64,000 bases of DNA from Candidatus Fraserbacteria bacterium (lineage in GTDB: Bacteria; Bipolaricaulota; Bipolaricaulia; RBG-16-55-9; JAJCYT01): contig JAJCYT010000034.1 of assembly GCA_029262795.1 (NCBI GenBank), positions 124,001-188,000 of the forward strand, read 5' to 3'. Each line of letters opens with the position of its first letter. The stretch's first letter is position 1. Positions 29,992-39,190 of this stretch are shown in pieces. The notes beneath the pieces are model-generated. The model saw nothing but the letters and a program-made list of their open reading frames with translations, ran no database searches and was not told the origin of the DNA. A program made the position numbers and the translations under genes.

Positions 29992-31377
29992 ATGAACCCA
30001 CGGACGCTTGTCGTCGTTTACCTCTTACTGAGTACGATTTTAATAGCGCCTGGGTATGGTCGGTCTCAAACCACCATTCCCCAGGCGCATTTGCTTTCAA
30101 CATCCCCATCTCTTTCTTCACAGCAAGAACAGGTTTGGGTGTCCTTAGATTTTCTCAATCAATTAGGAATCCGCACGTATCACGATGCCACATCCAATCT
30201 GATTGCATTTTTAGTGAATCAGCAACGTGTGCTGGTCCCTGTCTCTTTATCCAGATGGTCTCCCAGAGGGCTGGAGATTCCACTTCAATTAATTGAAGAC
30301 CGCCTGGGAAATACTTTAAATTTGCGTGGTCAGCGATATTGGCTGCCCATTGAGGGGCAATCCTCAGTTTCCATTGAAAGCTCCGCTCAAACACCATTGA
30401 ACTATCGACAGGAACGTGTGCTTACGGCCATAGGCCAAACGACGGTTCTTTCATTAAACATTCCAAAGTTCAGTGAGTCTTACCATTTAACCACCATGCT
30501 GCCGACTGAAGGCATTGGGCAATTGGCTCCGCTTTCAGAGATGGCGGTTCAACAGGGCGTGGTGGCTGCGATCAATGCCAACTTTTTTGACCCTGGCTCC
30601 GGCCTTCCAATTGGGCTGTTGTTAGACAATAATCGCTTGGAATATGAAGATTACGCCAGCCGAGGGGCATTTGGGCTGGATCTGTTTGGGAACCCTCATT
30701 TCATCCATCTGGACGCCAAGGCATACATTGAGATTGAGGGTCAGGATGTGTTTTTTAATGGTGTGAATCGGCCTGTAAACGCTAACGAAATTGTGATGCT
30801 GACACCTGCTTATGGTACCAACTTGGTGCGCCTGGCCGACCTTTCAAAGGTGATTCAGGTTAAACAGGGACGAATTGCCTCTATTTTTACGGGTTCAGTG
30901 ATCAATTCTGATCATGAAAGTATTTTTCTGGTGGCGACAGGACAGCGCCAAGCGGCGTTTTCTTCATTAAGAATTGGTGACGAACTTTCCATCAAAAATT
31001 CTCTAAATCCGCAAACGAAGTGGCCACTAAAAATGGCGGTTGGTGGCGGCCCGATGTTGATTCAAAATGGGCTTTGGGTCCTTGATCCGATCAAAGAATC
31101 GTTCAAACAAAATTTCGCTTCAGCCCGTGCGGCTCGAAGCGCGATTGGTATGACCGCAGACGGCACACTGATTTTGATGATCGTGCCAAAAAACAGCCAA
31201 AGCACAGGCATGACGTTTGCTGAATTGACACGCTGGTTTCAGGTCAGAGGCGCAGTCAACGCACTGGCTTTTGATGGTGGTGGATCCGCTTCCTTAAGTT
31301 TTCGTGTGGGCATCAACTGGAAGCATCTGGGTGGTAGCAGAAGTATTGCCGTTGGTCTAGGCCTTGCCCGAAAATAA
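29992..31377 (+). CDS. Exported phosphodiester glycosidase (NAGPA-like) protein
   Basis: A 461-residue protein with a signal peptide (about 1-25). An N-terminal region (about 45-125) resembles copper-amine-oxidase-like N-terminal modules (VWVSLDFLNQLGIRTYHD, NLIAFLVNQQRVLVPVSL). A NAGPA/DUF2233 catalytic domain follows (about 150-461): VAAINANFFDPGSGLPIGLL, MAVGGGPMLIQNG, SAIGMTADGTLILMIV, NALAFDGGGSASLSF. The family removes GlcNAc from phosphodiesters or acts on envelope polymers; the substrate here is unknown. The ATG is adjacent to the rplI stop, so translation is probably coupled. Confidence 0.85.
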   Translation: MNPRTLVVVYLLLSTILIAPGYGRSQTTIPQAHLLSTSPSLSSQQEQVWVSLDFLNQLGIRTYHDATSNLIAFLVNQQRVLVPVSLSRWSPRGLEIPLQLIEDRLGNTLNLRGQRYWLPIEGQSSVSIESSAQTPLNYRQERVLTAIGQTTVLSLNIPKFSESYHLTTMLPTEGIGQLAPLSEMAVQQGVVAAINANFFDPGSGLPIGLLLDNNRLEYEDYASRGAFGLDLFGNPHFIHLDAKAYIEIEGQDVFFNGVNRPVNANEIVMLTPAYGTNLVRLADLSKVIQVKQGRIASIFTGSVINSDHESIFLVATGQRQAAFSSLRIGDELSIKNSLNPQTKWPLKMAVGGGPMLIQNGLWVLDPIKESFKQNFASARAARSAIGMTADGTLILMIVPKNSQSTGMTFAELTRWFQVRGAVNALAFDGGGSASLSFRVGINWKHLGGSRSIAVGLGLARK

Positions 31378-31423
31378 GTTCTTGATTTTCAAATCTCTTT
31401 CCACATAGAAAACCATTCAAATA

Positions 31424-31490
31424 AAGAACCCACATACAAAGTCCAATCGTAGCCCCCTTTATGTAAAGGGGGTTGGGGGATTAGAGTCTT
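31424..31490 (-). repeat. Dispersed hairpin repeat, copy D
   Basis: AGAACCCACATACAAAGTCC, then AATCGTAGCCCCCTTTATGT and AAAGGGGGTTGGGGGATTAG. It matches copy E in reverse orientation and lies between the glycosidase gene and murJ. Non-coding. Confidence 0.7.
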
Positions 31491-31562
31491 TACCAATATT
31501 GATTCTTTATGTTTTCAAGAAAAAAGATTTTTATGTAAAGACCACAAGAGGATGAGTATACT

Positions 31563-33053
31563 TTGGGCGTGAGTATCTTGGGTAGAGGGTGGATTAAGGA
31601 TGCGTTTTGGATTGCGTCGGCCACGGTGCTGAGCCGCTTGTTGGGGTTGGTGCGTGAGGTGGTGGTGGCCGATCAGTTTGGGGCCAGTGGTGCGTATGAT
31701 GCGTATTTGATCGCTTTCTTTATTCCTCACTTCCTGCGTCGATTACTGGCTGAGGGGGCATTAAGTAACGCTTTTATTCCGCTTTATAAAGACCAACTTA
31801 GACAGGATCGGGGCAAGGCCGATCACTTTGCCAGTACGGTGTTGAGCGTGGCGCTGGTGGTGTTTCCTTTCATTGTTATTTTTGGTGAGTTGCTTGCACC
31901 TTTTTTGGTGCCACTGCTGGCTGATGGATTCAGTGTGGCGCAGCAAGCGCTGGCCGTGGAATTGAGTCGACTCACCTTTCCTTTCATTGCCTTGATTGGT
32001 CTGGCTGCGATTGTGATGGGGATTCTCAATAGCCATGGACAATTCTTTGGACCGGCTTTCGCGCCTGTGATGTTGAATCTGGGCATCATTGTCAGCGTGT
32101 TGTTATTTCGTGGATTGGAAGCCACTTCGCTGGCGATTGGGGTGCTTTTGGGGGGAACGGCTCAGCTATTGATGCAACTGCCATTGCTGAAAGGAAAGTT
32201 TAAATTTCGTTGGCGGTTGAACTGGCGAGATGAAGGGTTGCGCCAACTGCTGAAGTTATTGCTGCCTGGAATTTTGGGCTTGGCTGTGGTGCAGATTAAC
32301 GTGATGGTGGACAACAAGCTGGCTTCGCATTTGGAAGAAGGGTCGATTTCTGCGTTGCAATATGCAATTCGATTGTTTCAACTGCCGTTGGGTGTGTTTG
32401 CAGTGGCCATTTCGACGGCGATTTTTCCCAGGCTGTCGGGAGAATCGAGTGAGACACTACCCCCACTGAGGCAAGGGGTGTTGCTTTGTGCGTTGATTCT
32501 GATGCCAGCTTCAGTCGGATTATGGATTCTGGCTGAAGGTTTGATCAAACTTCTGTTTGAGCATGGTGCGTTCACCTCAGAAGATACTGCCAGGACATTA
32601 CACGCTTTACAATTTTATGTGATTGGACTTGTCCCTTATGGATTGGTGACGGTGCTGACGCGGGCGTTTTATTCGCTCAAGGACGGCAAAAGTCCGATGT
32701 TCATCAGTGCGATTGCGGTGGCTGTGAATGTGGCGATGGCTTTGTTGTTGGTGGATGCGATGGGAGTGGGTGGTTTGGCGTTGTCCACTTCGATTGCAGG
32801 ATGGGTGCAGTTGGCGCTGACATGGATATTATTGTCGCGCGCACTGAAAGGATCATTGATTGAGGGGATTGGAAAATCGTTGATCAAATCATTCTGGGCC
32901 ACGGGTGTGATGGGGGTGGCTGTGTTTGGCAGTTTAATGCTGGTTCAGCAATGGGCGAACAATGAAATCATTTTGGTGGGGTTGCCAACCTTCATTGGTG
33001 TGATGATTTATTCAGGTTTTGTTTGGAAAGATTTAAAGCAAAATCTTGAGTGA
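31563..33053 (+). CDS. murJ: Lipid II flippase MurJ
   Basis: A 496-residue MOP-superfamily membrane protein with about 14 hydrophobic helices that flips lipid II across the inner membrane for peptidoglycan synthesis. Family marks are LSRLLGLVREVVVADQFG near the start, YDAYLIAFFIPHFLRRLLAEG followed by ALSNAFIPLY, and PLGVFAVAISTAIFPRLS (about 275-292). TTG 31563 is the longest start, with AGAGGA upstream; GTG 31569 is also possible. It is a single gene after repeat copy D. Confidence 0.95.
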   Translation: MGVSILGRGWIKDAFWIASATVLSRLLGLVREVVVADQFGASGAYDAYLIAFFIPHFLRRLLAEGALSNAFIPLYKDQLRQDRGKADHFASTVLSVALVVFPFIVIFGELLAPFLVPLLADGFSVAQQALAVELSRLTFPFIALIGLAAIVMGILNSHGQFFGPAFAPVMLNLGIIVSVLLFRGLEATSLAIGVLLGGTAQLLMQLPLLKGKFKFRWRLNWRDEGLRQLLKLLLPGILGLAVVQINVMVDNKLASHLEEGSISALQYAIRLFQLPLGVFAVAISTAIFPRLSGESSETLPPLRQGVLLCALILMPASVGLWILAEGLIKLLFEHGAFTSEDTARTLHALQFYVIGLVPYGLVTVLTRAFYSLKDGKSPMFISAIAVAVNVAMALLLVDAMGVGGLALSTSIAGWVQLALTWILLSRALKGSLIEGIGKSLIKSFWATGVMGVAVFGSLMLVQQWANNEIILVGLPTFIGVMIYSGFVWKDLKQNLE

Positions 33054-33175
33054 ACTGACTAACTCATTTGCACTTTGCCTGCATCGATCTTATTTCTCAA
33101 TATCTAAAACGCCTAAAGAATAATGAAAATGATATATACTATGTAAAGAAGCCTTTATATATAGAGGGGTGCAAT

Positions 33176-33676
33176 ATGATTCGTGTGTTAGTCAGTTCTT
33201 GCTTGCTTGGCCAGCCTGTGCGCTACAATGGTTCGGATGCCCCAAGTGACAAAACTATTTTGGCACAGTGGAAAAGTGAAGGACGTTTGGTTCATTTTTG
33301 CCCCGAGATAGCCGCAGGATTTCCTACCCCTCGTCCTCCTGCTGAGACTGTTGGAGGTGATGGAAAAATGGTACTCCTTGGGAAGGCAAAAGTGTTTGAA
33401 GACACTGGCTTAGATGTTACCGAGATGTTTGTAGACGGAGCAAAAAAAGCACTTGAATATGCAAAAAACAACAACGTGAGAATTGCTATTTTGACAGATG
33501 GTAGTCCATCATGCGGTAGCACCTATGTTTATGATGGACACTTCAAGGGTGGGACGACGCCAGGAAAAGGCGTAACTGCAGAGCTTTTTGAACAAAATGG
33601 CATCCGCGTATTCAGTGAAGACCAGATAGAAGACGCACTTGAATATTTGACTGATTTAGAAAAATTGAAGCCTTAA
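33176..33676 (+). CDS. DUF523 protein
   Basis: A 166-residue protein of the DUF523 (YbbK/CD1602-like) family, function unknown. Conserved Cys-containing motifs are SSCLLGQPVRYNG near the start, FCPEIAAGFPTPRPPAE and TDGSPSCGSTYVYDG. The frame extends back to 33068, but ATG 33176 gives the family N-terminus MIRVLVSSCLLG and follows GAGGGG; the upstream part is AT-rich leader. Confidence 0.88.
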   Translation: MIRVLVSSCLLGQPVRYNGSDAPSDKTILAQWKSEGRLVHFCPEIAAGFPTPRPPAETVGGDGKMVLLGKAKVFEDTGLDVTEMFVDGAKKALEYAKNNNVRIAILTDGSPSCGSTYVYDGHFKGGTTPGKGVTAELFEQNGIRVFSEDQIEDALEYLTDLEKLKP

Positions 33677-33707
33677 GCGTTTCTGAATCTTGACATAAAA
33701 AAGCTAT

Positions 33708-34277
33708 CTAATTCACAGATTCCAGATCACTGGCGGATGGAATACGCATGCTGGCATTGTTGGCTGCTTGTAAAATTTGTAATCCGACATTGCGATAGAC
33801 AAACGTTAAATCCGCACTACCTTCTGCTGCGCCATCAGCTTCGGACTGGCCTGTGTCCAGATCAAATTTTTGACCCAGATCTATGCAGGCATTGTCCAAT
33901 CTTCTGATGACCTGACCGTTGGGGTTATAGACAATTCCTTGATGAATCCAGAACTTCAAGTTTTGTGGATCGATCAAACATTTATTGAATTCTGCGTTTA
34001 GCTTGGCGAAATTACCTTCGTTGGTTTTAATAAACAACATGGTGCCAATGCTGTTTTCGGTCACGGCGCGAGATAGGTTTAAAGTGGGGGTATCCAACTG
34101 ACTTTCGTTTTGGGAGTAGTCGGCATCGCGAACATAGGCAAAGGCCACATCGTCAAAGCCGATGGCGGGGCCGACAAAGAATTGTCTGATAAACGCCGCC
34201 CCGACAAATAAAACAACAAGAGCCAACATGATAAGAACCATTTTTCCGTAGGTTAGCCCTTGTTGTGGTTTATTCAT
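33708..34277 (-). CDS. Membrane-anchored protein, unknown function
   Basis: 189 residues with one N-terminal membrane helix (about 13-34) and a periplasmic domain of no recognised family. It has two Cys (about 99 and 130: NKCLIDPQ, DNACIDLG) that could form a disulfide or ligate metal. It starts 4 bp after the stop of the RnfC-like gene, so the two are co-transcribed and perhaps act together. Confidence 0.6.
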   Translation of the reverse strand: MNKPQQGLTYGKMVLIMLALVVLFVGAAFIRQFFVGPAIGFDDVAFAYVRDADYSQNESQLDTPTLNLSRAVTENSIGTMLFIKTNEGNFAKLNAEFNKCLIDPQNLKFWIHQGIVYNPNGQVIRRLDNACIDLGQKFDLDTGQSEADGAAEGSADLTFVYRNVGLQILQAANNASMRIPSASDLESVN

Positions 34278-34281
34278 TCAA

Positions 34282-35415
34282 TTATTTTCGTTCGATGCAA
34301 ACGTGAGTGTCGGCCACTTCAGTCACTTCGCCGTCGATGCTGGCGTGGTGGAAGACGCTCAGTGATTTGAAATCGGTGACGTCGTCGGAGATTGGTTTGG
34401 CAATCACGTCGCCTTTTTTCACCGTGTCACCTTTGCTCACGATTGGTACGCTTGCGCCGCCGAAGCCTTGTTTCATGGCGATGCGAACGCGTTTGATTTC
34501 ATCGTCGAGGATGACCAAATCATCCACACTAGGCGCCCAGTCGAGATAACGTTCCAGGCCCATTTTGCCCATGATGACGGGGAGCGTGTCTTCCCAGCCT
34601 GGGGTGTTTTCGCCGTCTTTGTGTTTGAAGGCAGCCTGGTCGGCCACATAAAACCCTTTGTCCACAATCAGATAACCGTTGGTTTTCTTGGTCACGGAAG
34701 CTTCACCGAGGTTTCGGTCTTCGGTTTCAAGACCTTCGTCGGTGATACGCTTGGACTGTCCACTCACGATATCGCCCATCATCGGGCCACCGTCGATCAC
34801 GGTCAGGTTGTGGGAGTTTGAAGTGTCAATGCCTGTGTGGCCCAGCAAATCGACTGTGTACGTGCCCACAGGCACACGATACACCGTTTGTTTGGCCACT
34901 TCACCATAGACGTTTAAATATTTGTCGGTCACTGGTGCATCGTCAAACAGGGCGCGATACATGTTGTAAAGTGTTTCCACGTTGTTGACGGTGACGCCCA
35001 CCTGTGGGGCAATTTTGTCGGGTGGCACTTCGATGCCAGTGGCGTCTTTGGTCAGCCAGCGTTCTTCACCCATGCCGTAGATGCTTGGCGTGTAGCGGAA
35101 CTCGAAGCCGAATTTTTCGCCCAAAGGATCAAGCATCTTTTGATCTTTTTCTTTGGCACCGATCAAAATTTCTTCGTAGCCATACGCTTCTTTCATGAAC
35201 TCGAAGATTTTGACAAAGGCATCGGCTTCTTTGGTCAACAACAATTTGTCGGCCTCATAGCCAGGTTCGCCTTCTTCGCAGTTGATCAACAAAATGCGCG
35301 TAGGGGTGTTGTACTTGAAATAGGTTGGGAACCCTGCGCCACCTGCGCCCATCAAGCCGGCTTCACGAAATTTCTGGACTGTTTCTTCTGTGGATAATTT
35401 CACATCGGTTGTCAT
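34282..35415 (-). CDS. RnfC/PduS/NuoF-like flavoprotein without Fe-S cluster motifs
   Basis: A 377-residue protein from ATG 35415, behind GAGGAG (the frame extends to TTG 35421). The N-terminal part matches the Complex I 51-kDa NADH/FMN fold: AGLMGAGGAGFPTYFKYN, LLINCEEGEPGYEADK, NNVETLYNMYRALFD. A SLBB-like segment follows (GTYTVDLLGHTGID). The C-terminus is a barrel-sandwich hybrid domain (VSKGDTVKKGDVIA). RnfC and PduS also carry two CxxCxxC cluster sites, and NuoF carries one; none is present here. It could be a flavin-only electron-transfer subunit. It shares a transcript with the small membrane protein gene. Confidence 0.75.
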   Translation of the reverse strand: MTTDVKLSTEETVQKFREAGLMGAGGAGFPTYFKYNTPTRILLINCEEGEPGYEADKLLLTKEADAFVKIFEFMKEAYGYEEILIGAKEKDQKMLDPLGEKFGFEFRYTPSIYGMGEERWLTKDATGIEVPPDKIAPQVGVTVNNVETLYNMYRALFDDAPVTDKYLNVYGEVAKQTVYRVPVGTYTVDLLGHTGIDTSNSHNLTVIDGGPMMGDIVSGQSKRITDEGLETEDRNLGEASVTKKTNGYLIVDKGFYVADQAAFKHKDGENTPGWEDTLPVIMGKMGLERYLDWAPSVDDLVILDDEIKRVRIAMKQGFGGASVPIVSKGDTVKKGDVIAKPISDDVTDFKSLSVFHHASIDGEVTEVADTHVCIERK

Positions 35416-35505
35416 CTGCAATCTCCTCGTTCAGGCTGAAAACACATTCATTTTCAGGCAAATTTCATCATTTATTCGGCTTCAGGGTAAAGTGTGGTTT
35501 GGCCG

Positions 35506-35533
35506 TTGTCAAGGGACATTTATCCACTATTTT
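35506..35533 (+). promoter_or_regulatory. Candidate promoter of fumC
   Basis: TTGTCA at 35506-35511, 16-bp spacer, TATTTT at 35528-35533, 83 bp before fumC. Confidence 0.35.
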
Positions 35534-35616
35534 TCTGACTTCTAAAACAATGGAGGATGTGTGGTCCAGACGGTAAAATAAAAGCAGGATTTTGATCGAG
35601 AAAGGGAGCCAATCAC

Positions 35617-37023
35617 ATGACCGAATATCGCATTGAAAAAGACACCATGGGCGAAGTGCAAGTGCCTGCTGACAAATACTGGGGAGCGCAAACGCAGCGT
35701 TCCTTACAGAATTTTGAAATTGGCGGCGACACCATGATTATGCCCACTGAGGTCACTCATGCTTTCGCCATCCTCAAAAAGGCGGCAGCACTGACCAATG
35801 CCGAACTGGGTGTGCTGGATCAACCCAAGGCCGATGCGATTGCCAATGTGTGTGATGAAATTCTCGCAGGCAAGTTGGACGATCAGTTTCCGCTGAAAGT
35901 GTGGCAGACGGGTTCCGGCACGCAGAGTAACATGAATGCCAATGAAGTGATCGCCAATCGTGCTCATGTGGTGGCTGGCGGGGCGTTGGGTGATGCTGAG
36001 AAACATTTCCATCCCAATGATGACGTAAATAAATCGCAGTCTTCGAATGATACGTTCCCAACGGCGATGCACATTTCGGCTTACAAAATCCTGATCGAAC
36101 AAACACTTCCTAAGATCGAGACTTTGAAAAATACGCTTGATGCAAAAGCCAAAGCATTTGAAAAAGTCGTCAAAATCGGACGCACGCATTTCATGGATGC
36201 CACCCCTCTGACACTGGGCCAGGAGTTTTCGGGCTATGTGTCTCAATTGGATCATGGCTTGAAGGCATTGAAAAACACGCTTCCACATCTGGCAGAATTG
36301 GCACTCGGTGGCACAGCCGTAGGGACGGGGTTAAACACGCCGCAGGGGTATTCAGAAAAAGTGGCTGCAAAAATTGCTGAGATCAGTGGACTTCCATTCG
36401 TCACGGCGGAGAACAAATTTGAAGCCCTGGCCGCGCACGATGCAATGGTGGAAACCTCCGGTGCGTTGAAGCAACTGGCTGTGAGCCTGATGAAAATTGG
36501 CAACGACATTCGCATTTTGTGTTCCGGTCCTCGAAGTGGGATTGGCGAGATTGTGATTCCGGCCAATGAACCTGGTTCCTCCATCATGCCAGGCAAAGTG
36601 AATCCCACACAGTGCGAAGCCCTCACAATGGTCTGCGCTCAAGTGATGGGATTGGACACCGCCATCAGCGTTGGTGGAATGCAAGGCCACTTTGAGTTGA
36701 ATGTGTTCAAGCCGATGATGATTTTCAACCTGCTCACCTCCGCCCGATTGCTCGGCGATGCGTGTGATTCCTTCAACAAAAACTGTGCAATCGGCATCGA
36801 GCCGAACCATGCTGTGATTCAGGACAAACTGGAAAAATCCCTGATGCTGGTGACTGCACTCAATACACATATCGGTTACGAAAACGCCGCCAAGATCGCC
36901 AAAAAAGCCCACAGCGACGGAACCACCCTACGCGAAGCCGCCCTGGAACTTGGCCTGCTCACCAACGAACAATTCGACGAATGGGTTGTTCCTGAAAAGA
37001 TGATTGGCAGTTTAAAGGATTAA
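35617..37023 (+). CDS. fumC: Class II fumarate hydratase
   Basis: A 468-residue, iron-free fumarase that interconverts fumarate and malate in the TCA cycle. Signature regions are [18 protein letters not shown] (about 103-120), [14 protein letters not shown] (about 137-150), [16 protein letters not shown] with the catalytic-pocket His, and [16 protein letters not shown] (about 322-337), the family signature. Full length. ATG 35617 follows AAAGGGAG. The last 10 codons ([10 protein letters not shown]) reappear in altered form at 39146-39181. Confidence 0.96.
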   Translation: MTEYRIEKDTMGEVQVPADKYWGAQTQRSLQNFEIGGDTMIMPTEVTHAFAILKKAAALTNAELGVLDQPKADAIANVCDEILAGKLDDQFPLKVWQTGSGTQSNMNANEVIANRAHVVAGGALGDAEKHFHPNDDVNKSQSSNDTFPTAMHISAYKILIEQTLPKIETLKNTLDAKAKAFEKVVKIGRTHFMDATPLTLGQEFSGYVSQLDHGLKALKNTLPHLAELALGGTAVGTGLNTPQGYSEKVAAKIAEISGLPFVTAENKFEALAAHDAMVETSGALKQLAVSLMKIGNDIRILCSGPRSGIGEIVIPANEPGSSIMPGKVNPTQCEALTMVCAQVMGLDTAISVGGMQGHFELNVFKPMMIFNLLTSARLLGDACDSFNKNCAIGIEPNHAVIQDKLEKSLMLVTALNTHIGYENAAKIAKKAHSDGTTLREAALELGLLTNEQFDEWVVPEKMIGSLKD

Positions 37024-37364
37024 TCTTTGTCTGCCTCTCATTGCTCCGCGCTCGGAGGCACGGAGATATCTTTGATTTTAGGCATTGTTGAGCACACTCC
37101 AATTGCACACATACAATATGTGCCCATTAGCTGGATCACGGATTCTGCCTAACCATTGCCAGATTATAATATTTAGTGACGCAGGCTCGTAAAGTTGCTA
37201 TCCAAAGGTGAGAAAATATATGTTCAAATTGGAATTTTCAAGTGTTGATCCTCATAAAAGCCCATGAGTTGAATCACGGTAAAAGACTTACCCTTTAAAT
37301 AAAATTATCTTGAGGTAGGCATTCGTGTTCTAGCCTTTGATTCTAAACACTTGAAGGGAGCAAA
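37024..37364. other. Gap between fumC and the cytochrome gene
   Basis: 341 bp with a weak inverted repeat right after fumC (TGCCTC/GAGGCA, about 37031-37060) and a small dyad CACATA-CAA-TATGTG near 37109. No ORF with coding features, no RNA gene and no convincing promoter was seen. Confidence 0.5.
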
Positions 37365-37997
37365 ATGAACAGAAACATATCAATCGCCTTGGCCGGAATT
37401 GCGGTGCTGGTGTTGGTTGGCTTTGGACTCAGCGTCATCATCAGTGCGCAGGTAGATGTGGGCAAGCAAGCTTATGTTGACTATGGCTGCTTTGACTGCC
37501 ATGGCAACTTTGACAATGGGGGCACGATTGCAGACAGAGATCCCGACAATCCAAACGCCCTGGGCGGCGTGGCACCTGCCATCGTGGGTTGGAATGTTGA
37601 TGATCTAAAAGATGCTGTTTATGATGGACTCTATCAGAACATCAACTATTTCAAGACCGAAGAATCCAGAGCCCAGATATATTCCGAAGCAGACCTAAGC
37701 GACGGCGATCTGGCCGACATCACCGCATTCTTGAATCCAAACTTCACAGGTGGAGATGCTGCCAATGGCCAAACCCTGTATGCGGACACCTGCCAGCTTT
37801 GTCATGGTGAAGATGCGCTGGGCAATGCTGTTGGTCCATCCCTCGTTTACAAGCAGTTTGAAACAATCAAAGCTGTTGCGCGTACGGGTATCCTGCCAGA
37901 GAACATGCAGGGCCTTATGCCCACATACAATGGCCAACTCGATGAAGCCACGCTACAGGCAATCTCTGATTACCTGATCAGTTTGGACGCACGTTAA
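37365..37997 (+). CDS. Membrane-anchored diheme c-type cytochrome
   Basis: A 210-residue protein with an N-terminal membrane anchor (about 5-27) and two cytochrome c domains. The haem sites are CFDCH (about 43-47) and CQLCH (about 142-146). Likely Met ligands lie in the second domain near MQGLMPTYNGQ. It would carry electrons on the periplasmic face of the inner membrane. No oxidase or reductase partner is adjacent. ATG 37365 follows GAAGGGAG. It stands alone inside the stretch bounded by the two fumC 3'-end copies. Confidence 0.87.
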   Translation: MNRNISIALAGIAVLVLVGFGLSVIISAQVDVGKQAYVDYGCFDCHGNFDNGGTIADRDPDNPNALGGVAPAIVGWNVDDLKDAVYDGLYQNINYFKTEESRAQIYSEADLSDGDLADITAFLNPNFTGGDAANGQTLYADTCQLCHGEDALGNAVGPSLVYKQFETIKAVARTGILPENMQGLMPTYNGQLDEATLQAISDYLISLDAR

Positions 37998-38104
37998 TCG
38001 TCATTCAGGCATGAACCCATCTCTCTGATTTAAGGGAATTTCACGTAAACGTGTTAAAGCATAATCAGCGAGTTGTGGCGATTACGCATCTTGTGTAGTG
38101 TCGC

Positions 38105-38266
38105 AAAAAGCGAGGGGCACAAGCTCCCAGAAACGTGCTCCCTCGCAAAATCAACCTTCCAGTGAGATGAAACCTTCCACGCCTTGATCTTCAACAAGCG
38201 CAGACGCAATGTGGCGGAGCGTTTGCGGCACTGGCTGTCGAACTCTAAATCCTTCAATGAAAACAA
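38105..38266 (-). pseudogene. Decayed copy of the 3' part of the lipoprotein gene at 41189-41860, with its terminator
   Basis: On the minus strand, FSLKDLEFDSQCRKRSATLR with LRLL matches the lipoprotein's FSLKNLEFEFDSQCRKRS followed by GTLRLRLL, then loses frame. The DNA match continues into the parent's terminator hairpin (CGAGGGGCAC, 38111-38120), here with a mismatched right arm. About 70 bp of the parent are deleted, and small indels break the frame. No start or signal peptide remains. This is a gene relic about 3 kb from its parent and explains most of the 320-bp gap 37998-38317. Confidence 0.75.
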
Positions 38267-38317
38267 GTAAACCTAATGTATGCCGATTATAATAAGTCAT
38301 TCTTTGCTTGAGAAAGG

Positions 38318-39073
38318 GTGCAAGGTTTGAAACGTTTTCAGAATATAGGGCTTTTAGTAATTGGAATTGTGGTAATTATATTTATTTACAACTTTATTAA
38401 TCGACCAAGAACAGTAGAGGATATGCTAGAAAGAGGATATGAAGTTGTTCTAGATAATTACTCTGTAGAAGCCCTTGTAGAAAGTGATCGATGTCAAGAT
38501 TTTTACGACCCAAAAGAATATGTTCCTGGAGAAATCTTGTTAAATACGCTTTTGAGTTTAAATTGGGCAAGAGACAGAATTTCTTGGTCACCTTTTAATG
38601 AAGGTGACCATCGTGGCGGAAAAAGGATCATTGGATTTGTATATCTAGATCCTGATACTTTCCTTAGCTCTGATTCTGAAGAACAAAGACAAGGCAATTA
38701 TTCAATACTTGTTAAAGACGGTAAAATGATTATGTCGATTGATGAACCCTGTTATCCAGAATTAGGAAACCTTATTTTGATCCCATACCAATTTAATAGA
38801 GGCTACGATCTATCAAAGGCCAACAAATTCAAATTTGTTGTTGAGGAAGTCGAAGGAAAGTTTGAACTGAATTTAACTTTTAAGAACTCCTTAACTGATT
38901 CAAAAGAAACTTACTCTACTAAAGATTATGAAATATCTTCAACTGGAGAACATTTTTTTGACATTAGAAATTCGGAAGTATCGCAAATTGACTGGAAAAA
39001 TATTGATGATATTTCAATTTACATCTCTGGTTATGGCAATCTGGTAATGAAACAACCATCATTGATACCGTAA
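38318..39073 (+). CDS. AT-rich membrane-anchored protein, unknown function
   Basis: 251 residues with an N-terminal membrane helix (about 10-26, LLVIGIVVIIFIYNF) and a soluble extracytoplasmic domain rich in beta strands and acidic residues. No family recognised. GTG 38318 is the longest start; TTG 38327 (MKRFQNIG) fits the upstream AAGGG better. Base composition is much richer in A and T than in fumC or the DUF2332 gene around it, suggesting recent arrival. It lies within the segment bounded by duplicated fumC ends. Confidence 0.6.
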   Translation: MQGLKRFQNIGLLVIGIVVIIFIYNFINRPRTVEDMLERGYEVVLDNYSVEALVESDRCQDFYDPKEYVPGEILLNTLLSLNWARDRISWSPFNEGDHRGGKRIIGFVYLDPDTFLSSDSEEQRQGNYSILVKDGKMIMSIDEPCYPELGNLILIPYQFNRGYDLSKANKFKFVVEEVEGKFELNLTFKNSLTDSKETYSTKDYEISSTGEHFFDIRNSEVSQIDWKNIDDISIYISGYGNLVMKQPSLIP

Positions 39074-39145
39074 ACTCCCTCCTCGGTCAGGATCAAATTG
39101 TGCTGTTCTAGAATGTGGCATGATGAAAAATCTCGTGAGTAAATT

Positions 39146-39181
39146 GTGCCTGAAAACATGATTGGCAGTTTGAAAGAATAG
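39146..39181 (+). repeat. Relic of a second fumC 3' end
   Basis: VPENMIGSLKE-stop is encoded here, against [11 protein letters not shown]-stop at the true fumC end (36988-37023). DNA identity is high over about 30 bp (CCTGAAAA-ATGATTGGCAGTTT) and fades upstream. It lies 9 bp before the DUF2332 gene. It is either the tail of a lost tandem fumC or one end of a segment inserted at the fumC 3' end. Confidence 0.75.
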
Positions 39182-39190
39182 GTGTGATTG

